This document shows, piece after piece, positions 1 through 8,273 of a stretch of 64,000 nt of DNA. Position 1 is the first letter of the stretch. Every line of letters begins with the position of its first letter. The stretch comes from Streptomyces avicenniae. GTDB taxonomy: Bacteria > Actinomycetota > Actinomycetes > Streptomycetales > Streptomycetaceae. The position numbers and the translations under genes are program-made. Below the pieces are notes generated by a model that was given only the letters and a program-made list of their open reading frames with translations, was not told where the DNA came from and did no database searches. The stretch spans positions 186,001 through 250,000 of the forward strand of contig NZ_JOEK01000004.1 of NCBI RefSeq assembly GCF_000719135.1, read 5' to 3'.

Positions 1-1627
1 CCAGCCGCTTCCGCAGCCCCTCGCGCCGCGTGCCCGCCAGGACGCGCGGGTGCTCGGCGCCGCGCTCGGCGGCGGCCAGGGCCTCGTCCAGCGACTCACG
101 GTCCGTGTAGACGACCGACAGGCGGGACTCCAGGTGCTGGCGGCGGTGCGCCAGCGTGTGGCCGAGGTCGGCCAGGGAGACGTCGGGCAGCTCGCGGCGC
201 ACCCCGGCGGCCACCTCGGGCAGCGCCTCGGGCGCGCGGGCCGTCAGCGGCAGTACGGACCACGCGGGGCGGTCGGGCGCCTCGTCCCGCCCCTCGGGCC
301 GCGCGGGCGGCTCCTCCAGCAGGACGTGCGCGTTGGTGCCGCCGAAACCGAAGGAGTTGACGCCCGCGCGGGCCGGTCCCTCGTGCGCGGGCCACGGCGT
401 CACCTCGCGCGGGACGGTGTAGCCCAGCTCGGCCGCGTCCAGCTCCGGGTTCAGCGTCTCCAGGTTGATGTGCGGCGGGACGACGCCGTGCCGCAGGCTG
501 AGCGTGGTCTTGATCAGACCGGCGATCCCGGCCGCCGACTCGGTGTGCCCGATGTTCGACTTCACCGAGCCGACGAGCGGCGTGCTGCCTGGCTCGCGGC
601 CGATCGCCAGGGCGCGCCCGAGCGCGCGTGCCTCGATGGGGTCGCCGACCGGCGTCGAGGTGCTGTGCGCCTCGACGTACTGGAGCGCGCCGGGCGTGAT
701 GCCCGCCTCCGCGCAGACCCGTTCGATCAGCCGGACCTGCGCGTCGGCGCTCGGCACGGTGATGCCGCCGGTGCGGCCGTCCTGGTTGACGCCGCTGCCG
801 ATGACGACCGCGTGGATCGGGTCGCCGTCGCGCAGCGCGTCCTCCAGGCGCTTGAGCGCGATCATGCCGACGCCCTCGGCGCGCACGTAGCCGTTCGCCG
901 AGGCGTCCAGCGGACGGGAGCGGCCCTCGGGGGAGAGGAAGCCGCCCTTGGTCTCGGCGATCGTGTACTGCGGCGTCATGTGCAGCAGCGTGCCGCCCGC
1001 GAGGGCCACGTCCGTCTCGCCGTCGCGCAGGCTGCGGCAGGCGAGGTGGACGGCGACGAGGGAGGAGCTGCACGCGGTGTCGAGGGACACGCTGGGGCCG
1101 CGGAAGTCGAAGCAGTACGAGATGCGGTTCGACACCATCGTCATCATGGTGCCGGTCGCCGTGTGCGAGGCGAGCGTCTCGAAGCTGAGGTCGGAGAACT
1201 GGAGGATCTTCCAGTCCAGCGTGAACGCGCCGACGAAGACGCCGACCTCGGTCCCGGCGAGGTCGCCGGGCCGCTGGCCGCCGTCCTCCAGGGCCTCCCA
1301 GGCGACTTCGAGCAGCTTGCGCTGCTGCGGGTCCATGTGGGCGGCCTCGCGGGGGCTGATGCCGAAGAACGCGGGGTCGAACTCGTCGAACCCGTCGATG
1401 TAGCCGCCGCGCCCGCCGACCAGCCGGCCCGGTTTCGCCTTGTCGCGGCTGCCGAGCGTGGAGACGTCGTAGCGGTCGGGGGGTGTCGGGGTCAGGCAGT
1501 CCCTGCCCTCGACGAGATTGCGCCAGAAGGAACGGTGGTCGTTGGCGCCGCCGGGGAAACGGCAGCCGATACCGACGATCGCGAACTTGCCAGGTATGGG
1601 CCGGGGGACACGTGAACGGTCCGTCAT
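1..1627 (-). CDS. Type I polyketide synthase, N-terminal ketosynthase part (partial)
   Basis: This is the first 542 codons of a modular or iterative type I polyketide synthase; the frame runs open off the left edge. The protein starts MTDRSRVPRPIPGKFAIVGI and goes straight into a beta-ketoacyl synthase domain (about residues 14-440) with no loading domain before it. The active-site motif DTACSSS is intact (Cys186, codon 1070-1072), and the later conserved segments EAHSTSTPVGDPIE and NIGHTESAAGIAG carry the two expected catalytic histidines. Residues 440-542 look like the KS-AT linker, so an acyltransferase probably follows outside the window. The ATG at 1625-1627 is chosen because homologous KS domains begin a few residues downstream. 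A single gene starting with KS fits an iterative or PUFA-like enzyme as well as an extension module; the product cannot be told from here. Confidence 0.93.
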   Translation of the reverse strand, partial: MTDRSRVPRPIPGKFAIVGIGCRFPGGANDHRSFWRNLVEGRDCLTPTPPDRYDVSTLGSRDKAKPGRLVGGRGGYIDGFDEFDPAFFGISPREAAHMDPQQRKLLEVAWEALEDGGQRPGDLAGTEVGVFVGAFTLDWKILQFSDLSFETLASHTATGTMMTMVSNRISYCFDFRGPSVSLDTACSSSLVAVHLACRSLRDGETDVALAGGTLLHMTPQYTIAETKGGFLSPEGRSRPLDASANGYVRAEGVGMIALKRLEDALRDGDPIHAVVIGSGVNQDGRTGGITVPSADAQVRLIERVCAEAGITPGALQYVEAHSTSTPVGDPIEARALGRALAIGREPGSTPLVGSVKSNIGHTESAAGIAGLIKTTLSLRHGVVPPHINLETLNPELDAAELGYTVPREVTPWPAHEGPARAGVNSFGFGGTNAHVLLEEPPARPEGRDEAPDRPAWSVLPLTARAPEALPEVAAGVRRELPDVSLADLGHTLAHRRQHLESRLSVVYTDRESLDEALAAAERGAEHPRVLAGTRREGLRKRL

Positions 1628-2220
1628 CGATTACCTCGCGTGAAGGCGATGGGAAAAGCCGGGGAGAGCGGCCCCGTTCTCCGGCGCCGGGCGGTCGGGC
1701 CTGGGGTGACGGGTACCGGAGCGGGGTCAACAGGGAATTCCGATTGCCTCGACATAGGAAAGGTTTTCGGCCGCGCTGATCCGCCGCTCGAAAGCGGTGA
1801 AGGGGGGTGTCAGGCGGAGTCAACCAATCATATGTTTGACCGAATCGTCATTGATCGGTCGTTGGGATTGTGTACTCCCCCAGCGCTTTCCATGCGCACT
1901 GGGAATGACTTTGCCCGCTAATTGACTCATGCGAGGGGCGCACGAGGGCCGCTTCATCTCACTGTCACTCGATTGGGTGATGGATCAGATAGCCGTTCGA
2001 TTATTTGCTTGTGGCGCGCGGGAAGAAGCGCGCGCCCGGGGGAGGCGCCGGGCACGGTCGCCGCCACAGGGGGACTGGAAACGGCGGAAGCGCCGGGAGG
2101 GCGGGACGGCCGGTGGACGCGCGTCACGTCCCGGCCCTGCGTCCGGCCGCCGACACCGTTGCTCCGGTGAGGACTTGAGCCCTGTGGAGGCCCTGATCCG
2201 CGTGCCCAGGACGGGTGCGC
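1628..2220. other. Gene-free, AT-rich intergenic region upstream of the PKS
   Basis: No convincing gene is seen in these 593 bases. The part from about 1735 to 2015 is visibly richer in A and T than anything else in the window, which in Streptomyces marks a long promoter or regulatory region, or foreign DNA. Short open frames here lack ribosome binding sites and codon bias. A dyad at 1838-1860 is listed separately. The region right of 2020 returns to ordinary composition and probably holds the end of the arsC transcript. Confidence 0.6.
1838..1860. promoter_or_regulatory. Inverted repeat, possible operator of the PKS promoter
   Basis: Arms GACCGA (1838-1843) and TCGGTC (1855-1860) are perfect reverse complements around an 11-base AT-rich centre, about 210 bases upstream of the PKS start. 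The arms are short and no cognate regulator is visible, so binding is only a guess. Confidence 0.3.
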
Positions 2221-2643
2221 TCAGCGGGCGGGCCCGACGCCCAGTTCGGCGAGCAGCCCGCGCACGCGCCGCTCGATCTCGTCCCGGATCGGGCGCACGG
2301 CCTCGACGCCCCGCCCCGCCGGGTCGTCCAACGCCCAGTCCACGTACCGCTTGCCGGGGAAGACGGGGCAGGTGTCGCCGCAGCCCATCGTCACCACGAC
2401 GTCCGAGGTCCTGACGGCCTCCGTGGTCAGCACCTTCGGCGTCTCGGCCGCGAGGTCGATGCCCACCTCGCGCATGGCCTCCACGACGGCCGGGTTGACG
2501 GAGTCGGCGGGCGCGGAACCGGCGGAACGCACCCGTACCCCGTCTCCGGCCAGGGCGGTCAGGAAAGCGGCGGCCATCTGGGAGCGCCCGGCGTTGTGGA
2601 CGCAGACGAACAGCACGGCGGGGGGAGTGGCGGGCTTGTTCAT
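2221..2643 (-). CDS. arsC: Arsenate reductase, low-molecular-weight phosphatase type
   Basis: A 140-residue cytoplasmic protein that should reduce arsenate to arsenite. The phosphate-binding loop CVHNAGRS begins at Cys14, the nucleophile (CX5R). Two further cysteines, Cys88 and Cys92 in TMGCGDTCP, fit the relay cysteines of the thioredoxin-coupled class; in actinobacteria mycothiol/mycoredoxin coupling is also known, and the sequence does not decide between them. The ATG overlaps the stop of the channel gene by four bases (ATGA), so it is translationally coupled as the third gene of arsR-channel-arsC. Length is normal for the family. Confidence 0.93.
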   Translation of the reverse strand: MNKPATPPAVLFVCVHNAGRSQMAAAFLTALAGDGVRVRSAGSAPADSVNPAVVEAMREVGIDLAAETPKVLTTEAVRTSDVVVTMGCGDTCPVFPGKRYVDWALDDPAGRGVEAVRPIRDEIERRVRGLLAELGVGPAR

Positions 2644-3395
2644 GCGGACAGGGCGCCTTCCTCGGCGGGACGGTTGGATACGGGCGGCAGTTCCGCGCCG
2701 CCGTACCGCGGGGCTTGGCGGCCGAAGCAGACGGCGGCCAGGGCCGCGCCGAGCGCCGCACCGGCCAACTGGGCTGCCACGAACGGCGGCACGGACGCCA
2801 GGGCGATGCCGGTGGGCGTGCCGGTGAACGCGCGGCCGAGTGTGACGGCGGGGTTGGCGAAGCCGGTGGACGAGGTGAACCAGTACGCCGCCCCGATGTA
2901 GGACGCGATCGCCGCCGGGGCGTACCGCGCCCGGCCGGTGCGGGCGAGACCGAGGACGAGCAGGACGAGTCCCGCCGTGGCCACCGTCTCGCCGAGCAGG
3001 AGGTGCGCGGCGGACCTGTCCTGGCCCGAGAGGCGCGCCAGGGGTTCGCCGAACATCGCGAGGGCGAGCACGGTGCCGCCGACGGCCCCGGCCAGCTGCG
3101 CGGGCACGTACGCCGCGACGTCGCGCCCGGTGGGCCCCTGCCCGTCCCGGCGACCCGTCCGCCAGAGCGTCAGCGTCACGACGGGGTTGAGGTGCGCCCC
3201 CGACACCGGGCCGAGCAGCGCCACCAGGACGCCGAGGCCGAGCGCCGTCGCCAGGGACCCGGCCAGCAACTGCACACCGGCGTCCCGCGTCAGCCCGGCG
3301 GCCTGGATGCCCGAGCCGACCACGACCGCGACCAGTGCCCCCGTGCCGACCGCCTCGCACGCGGCCCGCCGCGCGCGCCCGGCCGCCGCCGTCAC
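2640..3395 (-). CDS. MIP/aquaporin-family channel, probable arsenite efflux channel
   Basis: A 251-residue integral membrane protein of the major intrinsic protein family with about six hydrophobic segments. The two half-helix motifs appear as NPV (in SGAHLNPVVT) and NPA (in TGFANPAVT); the first deviates from NPA. It sits between arsR and arsC with four-base overlaps on both sides (GTG start inside the arsR stop, arsC ATG inside its own stop). From the known arsR-aqpS-arsC arrangement in Sinorhizobium, the inference is that it lets arsenite made by ArsC flow out of the cell, replacing ArsB/Acr3. Upstream in-frame codons extend far into arsR, so the GTG at 3393-3395 is the likely start. Confidence 0.85.
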   Translation of the reverse strand: MTAAAGRARRAACEAVGTGALVAVVVGSGIQAAGLTRDAGVQLLAGSLATALGLGVLVALLGPVSGAHLNPVVTLTLWRTGRRDGQGPTGRDVAAYVPAQLAGAVGGTVLALAMFGEPLARLSGQDRSAAHLLLGETVATAGLVLLVLGLARTGRARYAPAAIASYIGAAYWFTSSTGFANPAVTLGRAFTGTPTGIALASVPPFVAAQLAGAALGAALAAVCFGRQAPRYGGAELPPVSNRPAEEGALSA

Positions 3396-3766
3396 GCCGG
3401 GTCCTCGCCCCGGCCGCTCGGCGTGCGCAGCAGGGTGGACAGCTGTGCCAGCGCCGAGGGGACGACCCGGTAGTAGACCCAGGTGCCGCGCCGCTCCGAG
3501 CCGACCAGACCGGCCTCCCGCAGGACCTTCAGGTGGTGCGAGATCGTCGGCTGCGAGACGTCGAACGGCCCGGTCAGGTCGCAGACGCACGCCTCGCCGC
3601 CGTCGTACGAGGCGATCAGCGACAGCAGCCGCAGCCGGACGGGGTCGGCGAGGGCCTTGAACATCCGCGCCAGCTCCGCCGCCGCGTCCTCGCCGAGTGC
3701 CTGACGGACCATCGGCGTGCAGCAGGCGGTGTCCTGGCCGAGCACCGGGAGGCTCTGATTCGACAT
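3392..3766 (-). CDS. arsR: ArsR/SmtB-family arsenic-sensing repressor
   Basis: A 124-residue winged-helix repressor. The recognition helix region is VSQPTISHHLKVLREAGLV (about 69-88). Metal-binding cysteines are Cys15-Cys16 near the N-terminus and Cys60/Cys62 in EACVCDL. The adjacent N-terminal pair resembles the As(III) site of Corynebacterium glutamicum ArsR (Cys15, Cys16, Cys55) more than the E. coli type. It should repress its own operon and the divergent cadI by binding the dyad at 3809-3830 and release on arsenite. No Shine-Dalgarno is well placed; a CAATAT element 6 bases upstream of the ATG suggests a leaderless transcript. Confidence 0.95.
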   Translation of the reverse strand: MSNQSLPVLGQDTACCTPMVRQALGEDAAAELARMFKALADPVRLRLLSLIASYDGGEACVCDLTGPFDVSQPTISHHLKVLREAGLVGSERRGTWVYYRVVPSALAQLSTLLRTPSGRGEDPA

Positions 3767-3808
3767 GCCTCTATATTGACAGCCGTCTCTTCAGGGGGCA
3801 AGGTCGGC

Positions 3809-3830
3809 TGTATCGACAGACGTCGATACA
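3809..3830. promoter_or_regulatory. Perfect inverted repeat, probable ArsR operator
   Basis: Arms TGTATCGAC (3809-3817) and GTCGATACA (3822-3830) are perfect reverse complements with a four-base spacer. The site lies in the 89-base gap between divergent arsR and cadI, 26 bases before the cadI ATG, so a bound ArsR dimer could control both directions. Confidence 0.8.
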
Positions 3831-3855
3831 AGACCCGTCCGAAGAGGAGACCGTC

Positions 3856-4272
3856 ATGTCCAGAATCCAGCTCGCCCTGCGCGTCGCCGATCTCGAAGGC
3901 TCGATCGCCTTCTACTCCCGGCTGTTCGGCACCCCGCCCGCCAAGCGCCGTGCGGGCTACGCCAACTTCGCCGTCGCCGAGCCGCCGCTCAAGCTCGTCC
4001 TGATCGAGGGGGAGGAGGGGCAGGGGACCGGCCTCGACCACCTCGGTGTCGAGGTCGCCTCCACCGGCGAGGTCGCCGCCGCCACCGCGCGGCTGCGCGA
4101 CGCCGGGCTGGCCACCGCCGAGGAGAACGCCGTCTCCTGCTGCTACGCGCTCCAGGACAAGGTGTGGGTGACGGGGCCCGGCGGCGAGCCGTGGGAGGTC
4201 TACACCGTCACGGGCGACGCCGACACCCTCGCGAAGGACGGGGCCGCCGCGCCGTCCGCGTGCTGCGGCTGA
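3856..4272 (+). CDS. cadI: CadI/ArsI-family glyoxalase-fold metal resistance protein
   Basis: A 138-residue vicinal-oxygen-chelate protein. It follows the mycobacterial CadI pattern closely (MSRIQLALRVADLE start, AEPPLKLVLIE, SCCYALQDKVWVTGPGG, PWEVYTV). Likely metal ligands are His62 and Glu114; the first ligand position holds Gln5, as in CadI, where C-As lyase ArsI has His. The vicinal Cys95-Cys96 pair that binds trivalent arsenicals in ArsI is present, and there is a second pair, Cys136-Cys137, at the C-terminus. Divergent from arsR and probably induced by arsenic or cadmium. Whether it cleaves C-As bonds or just binds metal is unknown. The ATG has the binding site GAAGAGGAG. Confidence 0.88.
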   Translation: MSRIQLALRVADLEGSIAFYSRLFGTPPAKRRAGYANFAVAEPPLKLVLIEGEEGQGTGLDHLGVEVASTGEVAAATARLRDAGLATAEENAVSCCYALQDKVWVTGPGGEPWEVYTVTGDADTLAKDGAAAPSACCG

Positions 4273-4295
4273 CCCGCCGGGGCGGCCCGTCCGGA

Positions 4296-4315
4296 GCGCG
4301 GCCGGTGGGCCGCGC
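4296..4315. terminator. Hairpin between convergent cadI and chelatase-like gene
   Basis: GCGCGGCC (4296-4303) and GGCCGCGC (4308-4315) form a perfect 8-base stem with a 4-base loop, 24 bases past the cadI stop and just before the converging stop at 4330. There is no U-tract, as usual in Streptomyces. Confidence 0.6.
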
Positions 4316-4329
4316 CCGGGGGCGCCCGA

Positions 4330-5208
4330 TCAGCGCGTCGAGGCGCTCTGCGGCGTGAGTCCGGCCTCGGCCATGTACGTGGACAGCACCAGCTTGCCGA
4401 TCGCCGGGTAGGCGCCGAGCGGCTGCGCCGTGGCGCAGCCCGCCTCGGCGGCGGCGGCCTCCAGCAGCCCTTCGGGGATCTCGGGGCCGATCAGGCAGGG
4501 GGCGAGGGCCAGTTGCTGCGCGCCCGCCTCGGTGAGCCCCCGCGCGGTCCGCGCGACGGCGCCCTCCTGGTCCAGCGCGGCGGCCAGCACGGGCACCGCG
4601 AGCCGCGCGGACAGCAGCATCCCGGTGATCCCGGCCGCCTGCACGGCCTCGTCACCGCCCGCCGTCGCCAGCACGATGCCGTCCGCCGCCGTGGCGACGG
4701 TGAACAGCCGCGCCCGGTCGGCCCGCGCGAGCCCCGCCTCCGACAGCCGTACGTGCACCGCCTCCGCCAGCAGCGGATGCGGCCCCAGGACGTCGGTCAG
4801 CACCGCTCCCGAGCCGCTGCCGAGCACCTCCTGCCGCAGGATGCGCAGCTGTGCGCCGTCGGGCCCCGCGAGCAGCGGCACGACGATCGCGGACGACCGC
4901 TCCTCGGCGGACTCGCCGCGCTCGGCCGCCACCCGGGACAGCACGTCGGCCAGGGCGGGGAACTCCTCGTCCTTGCCCTCGGCGAAGCCGAGCCTGGCGT
5001 CGAGGCCGGGCAGTTCTGACCGCGCGATGCTCAACACCTCGTCGGCGAGCGACCGCGCGTGCGGCGTCGGCCCGCCGGGCACGGCGAGCACCAGCGCGGG
5101 CGCGTCCTCGGGCGCCGACACGGGCTCCGGTCGGCGGTGGCGTCCTGACTGACGTGGACGCGGCATGCGTACGGGAAGGCCGTGGGACGGCACTGAGGGG
5201 GAGCTCAT
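4330..5208 (-). CDS. CbiX/sirohydrochlorin-chelatase-like protein, probably without chelatase activity
   Basis: A 292-residue protein with the fold pattern of the CbiX/SirB chelatase family in two halves. Residues 1-35 are a basic, proline-rich extension; the first domain begins ALVLAVPGGPTPHARSLADE. In active chelatases this first strand ends in the motif HGS, whose histidine binds the metal; here it reads PGG, so the key residue is missing. The second half has ALAPCLIGPEIPEGLLEA, with a Cys where many family members have a second histidine-containing loop. No cobalamin or sirohaem genes are near. Function is therefore open. The ATG at 5206-5208 lacks a clear ribosome binding site. Confidence 0.7.
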   Translation of the reverse strand: MSSPSVPSHGLPVRMPRPRQSGRHRRPEPVSAPEDAPALVLAVPGGPTPHARSLADEVLSIARSELPGLDARLGFAEGKDEEFPALADVLSRVAAERGESAEERSSAIVVPLLAGPDGAQLRILRQEVLGSGSGAVLTDVLGPHPLLAEAVHVRLSEAGLARADRARLFTVATAADGIVLATAGGDEAVQAAGITGMLLSARLAVPVLAAALDQEGAVARTARGLTEAGAQQLALAPCLIGPEIPEGLLEAAAAEAGCATAQPLGAYPAIGKLVLSTYMAEAGLTPQSASTR

Positions 5209-5332
5209 GTCGCCGCATGTTAATGCCTTGATGTGCTTGGCAGTTCTTCCGGGGTGACGCGCGGGAATTCTGTCCGAGTTTGTCCCGCGCGTCGGTGTGG
5301 GTGGACGGGCGGCGCGTTTACGCGGCCCCAGG

Positions 5333-6352
5333 TCACGGCGTCGCGCGGGTCACCCGTAGCAGTGCCGGGTCCTCCGGCAGCAGGAGCCGTCCGGCGGCGA
5401 GCCGGGCCGCGATCAGCAGCGCCCCGGCAAGCGGTTGCCCGGCCGCCTCGCGCACGCGCGTACGGGGCAGGCGCCGCGTCAGTTCCTCGCGCAGCGGCCC
5501 CGACAGCGGCGCGCCGAGACCGGTCAGGCCGCCCGTGAGCGCCACTTCGCCGCCCTCGTCCGGCGGGCAGACGGCCGCGGCCGTGTCGGCGATCTCCTGC
5601 GCGGCGGCCCGCAGGATGCCGCGCGCCACCGGATCGGGCTCCGGCGCCGCGGCGCAGCGCGCCACCTCGGGCGCGAAGGACGCGAGGACGGCGGGCCGGT
5701 CGCTCCGCGGGTACAGGCGCCCCGGCAGTCCGGCCGCCGGGCCGAACAGCGCCTCGGCCCGCGCCAGCAGCGCCGCCGAGCCGCCGCTGCGGCCGTCGTG
5801 CGCCCGCAGCGCCGCCTCGAGACCCGCCCGCCCGATCCAGGCGCCGCCGCCGCAGTCGCCGAGCAGGTGGCCCCAGCCGTCCGCGCGCCGCCAGGCCGTC
5901 AGATCGGTGCCGAGCGCGATCAGCCCGGTGCCCGCCGCCACGACGGCGCCCGGACGTTCGCCGAGCGCCCCCGCGTAGCCCGTGACGGCGTCGGCGGCCA
6001 ACGCGACCGTGCCCGCGCCCGCCTCGGCGCGCAGCGCTCCCGGCAGCCGCTCGCGCAACTGACCGCCGAGCGTCGCCATCCCGGCGGCCCCCATGCAGAC
6101 GGCGGCCACCGGCGGCCTGCCGCCGGGCGCCGCGCCGTCCAGGAGGGCGCGCAGCGCCGGGAGCAGCAACTCCAGGAGATGCGCGGCGTCGATACCGCCC
6201 TCGCCGGTAGGCACCGGCGGCATGGTCAGCGGCTCACCGGCGGGCTCGGGCCCGCCGTCGGCGCCGATGCGCGCCAGGGCCACCCGCAGCCCCGAGCCTC
6301 CCGAGTCCACCCCCGCGACCCACGCCCGCGCGCCGGGGCGGACGCGGCTCAC
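5333..6352 (-). CDS. BadF/BadG-type ATPase, N-acetylglucosamine kinase-like
   Basis: A 339-residue member of the ASKHA kinase superfamily. The phosphate-1 loop is [16 protein letters not shown] (about residues 12-27), a second acidic site is [15 protein letters not shown], and the phosphate-2 loop is [43 protein letters not shown] is the typical N-acetylglucosamine kinase substrate loop. It probably phosphorylates an amino sugar with ATP in the cytoplasm. The GTG start overlaps the ung stop by four bases (GTGA), so the two are co-translated, although the pairing has no obvious functional logic. The active-site pattern looks intact. Confidence 0.85.
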   Translation of the reverse strand: MSRVRPGARAWVAGVDSGGSGLRVALARIGADGGPEPAGEPLTMPPVPTGEGGIDAAHLLELLLPALRALLDGAAPGGRPPVAAVCMGAAGMATLGGQLRERLPGALRAEAGAGTVALAADAVTGYAGALGERPGAVVAAGTGLIALGTDLTAWRRADGWGHLLGDCGGGAWIGRAGLEAALRAHDGRSGGSAALLARAEALFGPAAGLPGRLYPRSDRPAVLASFAPEVARCAAAPEPDPVARGILRAAAQEIADTAAAVCPPDEGGEVALTGGLTGLGAPLSGPLREELTRRLPRTRVREAAGQPLAGALLIAARLAAGRLLLPEDPALLRVTRATP

Positions 6353-7026
6353 GGCAGCTTCCAGTCCACGGCCGCCGCGCCCTGCTCCTCCAGCAGCGTG
6401 TTGGCCCGGCTGAAGGGGCGTGAGCCGAAGAAGCCGCGGTCGGCCGACATCGGGGAGGGGTGCGCGGATTCCACGCTCGGTACGGAGCCCAGCATGGGTC
6501 GGAGGTTACGTGCGTCGCGGCCCCAGAGGATCGCCACCAGCGGCTTGCCACGCGCGGCGAGCGCCCGGATGGCCTGTTCCGTGACCTCCTCCCAGCCCTT
6601 GCCGCGATGCGCGCCCGGCCGCCTCGGGGCGGTGGTGAGGGCGCGGTTCAGCAGGAGGACGCCCTGCTGCGTCCAGGGCGTGAGGTCGCCCGTGGAGGGG
6701 CGGGGCAGGGCGAGGTCGGTGTGCAGTTCGCGGAAGATGTTCTCCAGGGAGCCGGGCAGCGGGCGCGTCTCGGGTGCCACGGAGAAGCTGAGCCCCACCG
6801 CGTGCCCTGGCGTCGGGTACGGGTCCTGACCGACGATCAGGACCCTTACCTCGTCGAAGGGTTGCTGGAAGGCGCGCAGGACGTTCGCCCCGGCGGGCAG
6901 GTACGTCCGCCCGGCCGCGATCTCCGCGCGCAGGAAGTCCCCCATGGCGGCGATGCGGTCGGCCACCGGGGTCAGAGCCGTGGCCCAGCCAGGCTCAAGG
7001 ATCTCGTTCAAAGGTCGTGCAGCCAC
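6349..7026 (-). CDS. ung: Uracil-DNA glycosylase, family 1
   Basis: A 225-residue base-excision repair enzyme that removes uracil from DNA. The water-activating loop [17 protein letters not shown] contains catalytic Asp68, and the minor-groove loop [21 protein letters not shown] contains His189. The Pro-rich and uracil-recognition segments ([11 protein letters not shown]) are in place, and length matches bacterial Ung. It is the first gene of a two-gene unit with the downstream sugar kinase. Confidence 0.97.
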   Translation of the reverse strand: MAARPLNEILEPGWATALTPVADRIAAMGDFLRAEIAAGRTYLPAGANVLRAFQQPFDEVRVLIVGQDPYPTPGHAVGLSFSVAPETRPLPGSLENIFRELHTDLALPRPSTGDLTPWTQQGVLLLNRALTTAPRRPGAHRGKGWEEVTEQAIRALAARGKPLVAILWGRDARNLRPMLGSVPSVESAHPSPMSADRGFFGSRPFSRANTLLEEQGAAAVDWKLP

Positions 7027-7088
7027 GGTCGGTCACCCTACTGGCGCAGCGCACGTCCCGTCCTCCCGGCACCTGCCCCGACGCCCCG

Positions 7089-8171
7089 TCAGGCCGCCCT
7101 GCGGTACTGGACGGGCAGCACGTCCGCCGACGCGCCAAGCTCCCTGGCCGCGCGCAGCGGCCAGTACGGGTCGCGCAGCAGCTGGCGTCCGAGCAGCACG
7201 GCGTCGGCCTCCCCCGCGGCCAGGATCTTCTCGGCCTGGCCCGGCTCGGTGATGAGCCCCACGGCGGCGACGGGCATGTCGGTCTCCGCCTTCACGCGCG
7301 CGGCGAACGGCACCTGGTAGCCGGGCGTGGACGGGATGCTGACGCCCGCCACGTTGCCGCCGGTGGAGACGTCGAGCAGGTCCACGCCGTGCGCGAGCAG
7401 GTCGGCCGCGAAGCGGACCGTGTCGTCCGGCGTCCAGCCGCCCTCGTCCAGCCAGTCGGTGGCCGAGATGCGGAAGAACAGCGGCAGGTCGTCGGGCCAC
7501 ACCGCCCGGACGGCGTCCACCACTTCGAGGGGGAAGCGCGTACGGCCCGCGTGGTCGCCGCCGTAGGCGTCGGTGCGGCGGTTGCTGACGGGGGAGAGGA
7601 ACTGCGACAGCAGGTAGCCGTGCGCGCCGTGCAGCTCGGCGACCCGGAAGCCCGCGTCCAGCGCGCGGCGCGCGGCGTCGGCGAACTGCTCGGTGATCCG
7701 CGTCATCTGCGCCGTGGACAGCTCCTCGGGCACCGGGTGGCCCTCGGCGAACGGAAGCGGGCTCGCCGAGACGACCGGCCAGCCGCCCGCGTCCGCGCCG
7801 AGCGGCCCGCCGCCGTGCCACGGCCGGTCGTTCGACGCCTTCCGCCCGGCGTGGGCCAGCTGGATCCCGGGGACGGCGCCGTGCTCCGCCACCGACCGCG
7901 CGACGCGGCGCAGCGCCTCGGCCTGCCGCGCGTTCCACAGCCCCAGGTCGTACGGGCTGATCCGGCCCTCGGGGGCGACGGCGGTCGCCTCCAGCAGCAC
8001 GAGGCCGGTGCCGCCGACCGCGCGCGAGGTGTAGTGGGTGTGGTGCCAGTCGGTCGCCGCGCCCGTGTCGGGGCCGGTGGGGGCCGCCGAGTACTGGCAC
8101 ATCGGGGCCATCCAGGCGCGGTTCGGGATGTGCAGCGACCGCAGGGGGAGCGGCTCGAAGAGCGTGCTCAT
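7089..8171 (-). CDS. NADH:flavin oxidoreductase, Old Yellow Enzyme family (YqjM-like)
   Basis: A 360-residue FMN-dependent ene-reductase with a TIM-barrel fold. Diagnostic segments are [12 protein letters not shown] near the N-terminus (the Cys of the YqjM class that tunes FMN), [11 protein letters not shown], the substrate-binding [25 protein letters not shown], and [15 protein letters not shown] with [18 protein letters not shown] for phosphate binding. It probably reduces activated C=C bonds of electrophiles. The gene is divergent from a small winged-helix regulator, with an inverted repeat between them. ATG at 8169-8171 is preceded by GGAACCC, a weak site. Confidence 0.93.
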   Translation of the reverse strand: MSTLFEPLPLRSLHIPNRAWMAPMCQYSAAPTGPDTGAATDWHHTHYTSRAVGGTGLVLLEATAVAPEGRISPYDLGLWNARQAEALRRVARSVAEHGAVPGIQLAHAGRKASNDRPWHGGGPLGADAGGWPVVSASPLPFAEGHPVPEELSTAQMTRITEQFADAARRALDAGFRVAELHGAHGYLLSQFLSPVSNRRTDAYGGDHAGRTRFPLEVVDAVRAVWPDDLPLFFRISATDWLDEGGWTPDDTVRFAADLLAHGVDLLDVSTGGNVAGVSIPSTPGYQVPFAARVKAETDMPVAAVGLITEPGQAEKILAAGEADAVLLGRQLLRDPYWPLRAARELGASADVLPVQYRRAA

Positions 8172-8215
8172 GAAGGGTTCCTTCCGGTGACGGCCCCGCC
8201 CGGCCGACGGACTTC

Positions 8216-8233
8216 GTACGACAAGCATCGTAC
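8216..8233. promoter_or_regulatory. Inverted repeat, probable operator of the divergent reductase/regulator pair
   Basis: Arms GTACGA (8216-8221) and TCGTAC (8228-8233) are perfect reverse complements with a 6-base spacer. The site lies in the 102-base gap between the OYE-family gene and the winged-helix regulator, about 28 bases upstream of the TACACT element at 8261-8266. Confidence 0.65.
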
Positions 8234-8260
8234 TATCCACGTCGCGCGACCGGCGGCTCG

Positions 8261-8266
8261 TACACT
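8261..8266 (+). promoter_or_regulatory. -10 element of a probable leaderless promoter
   Basis: TACACT sits 7 bases upstream of the ATG at 8274, the spacing expected when transcription begins at the start codon itself. There is no Shine-Dalgarno sequence, which supports a leaderless mRNA for the regulator. Confidence 0.55.
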
Positions 8267-8273
8267 TGGCCCC

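Noticed and set aside
50..1615. A 521-codon plus-strand frame opposite the PKS, and a 575-codon minus frame at 96-1823
   Set aside because: Both are shadows of the ketosynthase frame, which alone gives intact DTACSSS and conserved flanks.
1640..2170. Short open frames in the AT-rich PKS upstream region
   Set aside because: No ribosome binding sites, no third-position GC bias, mutually overlapping.
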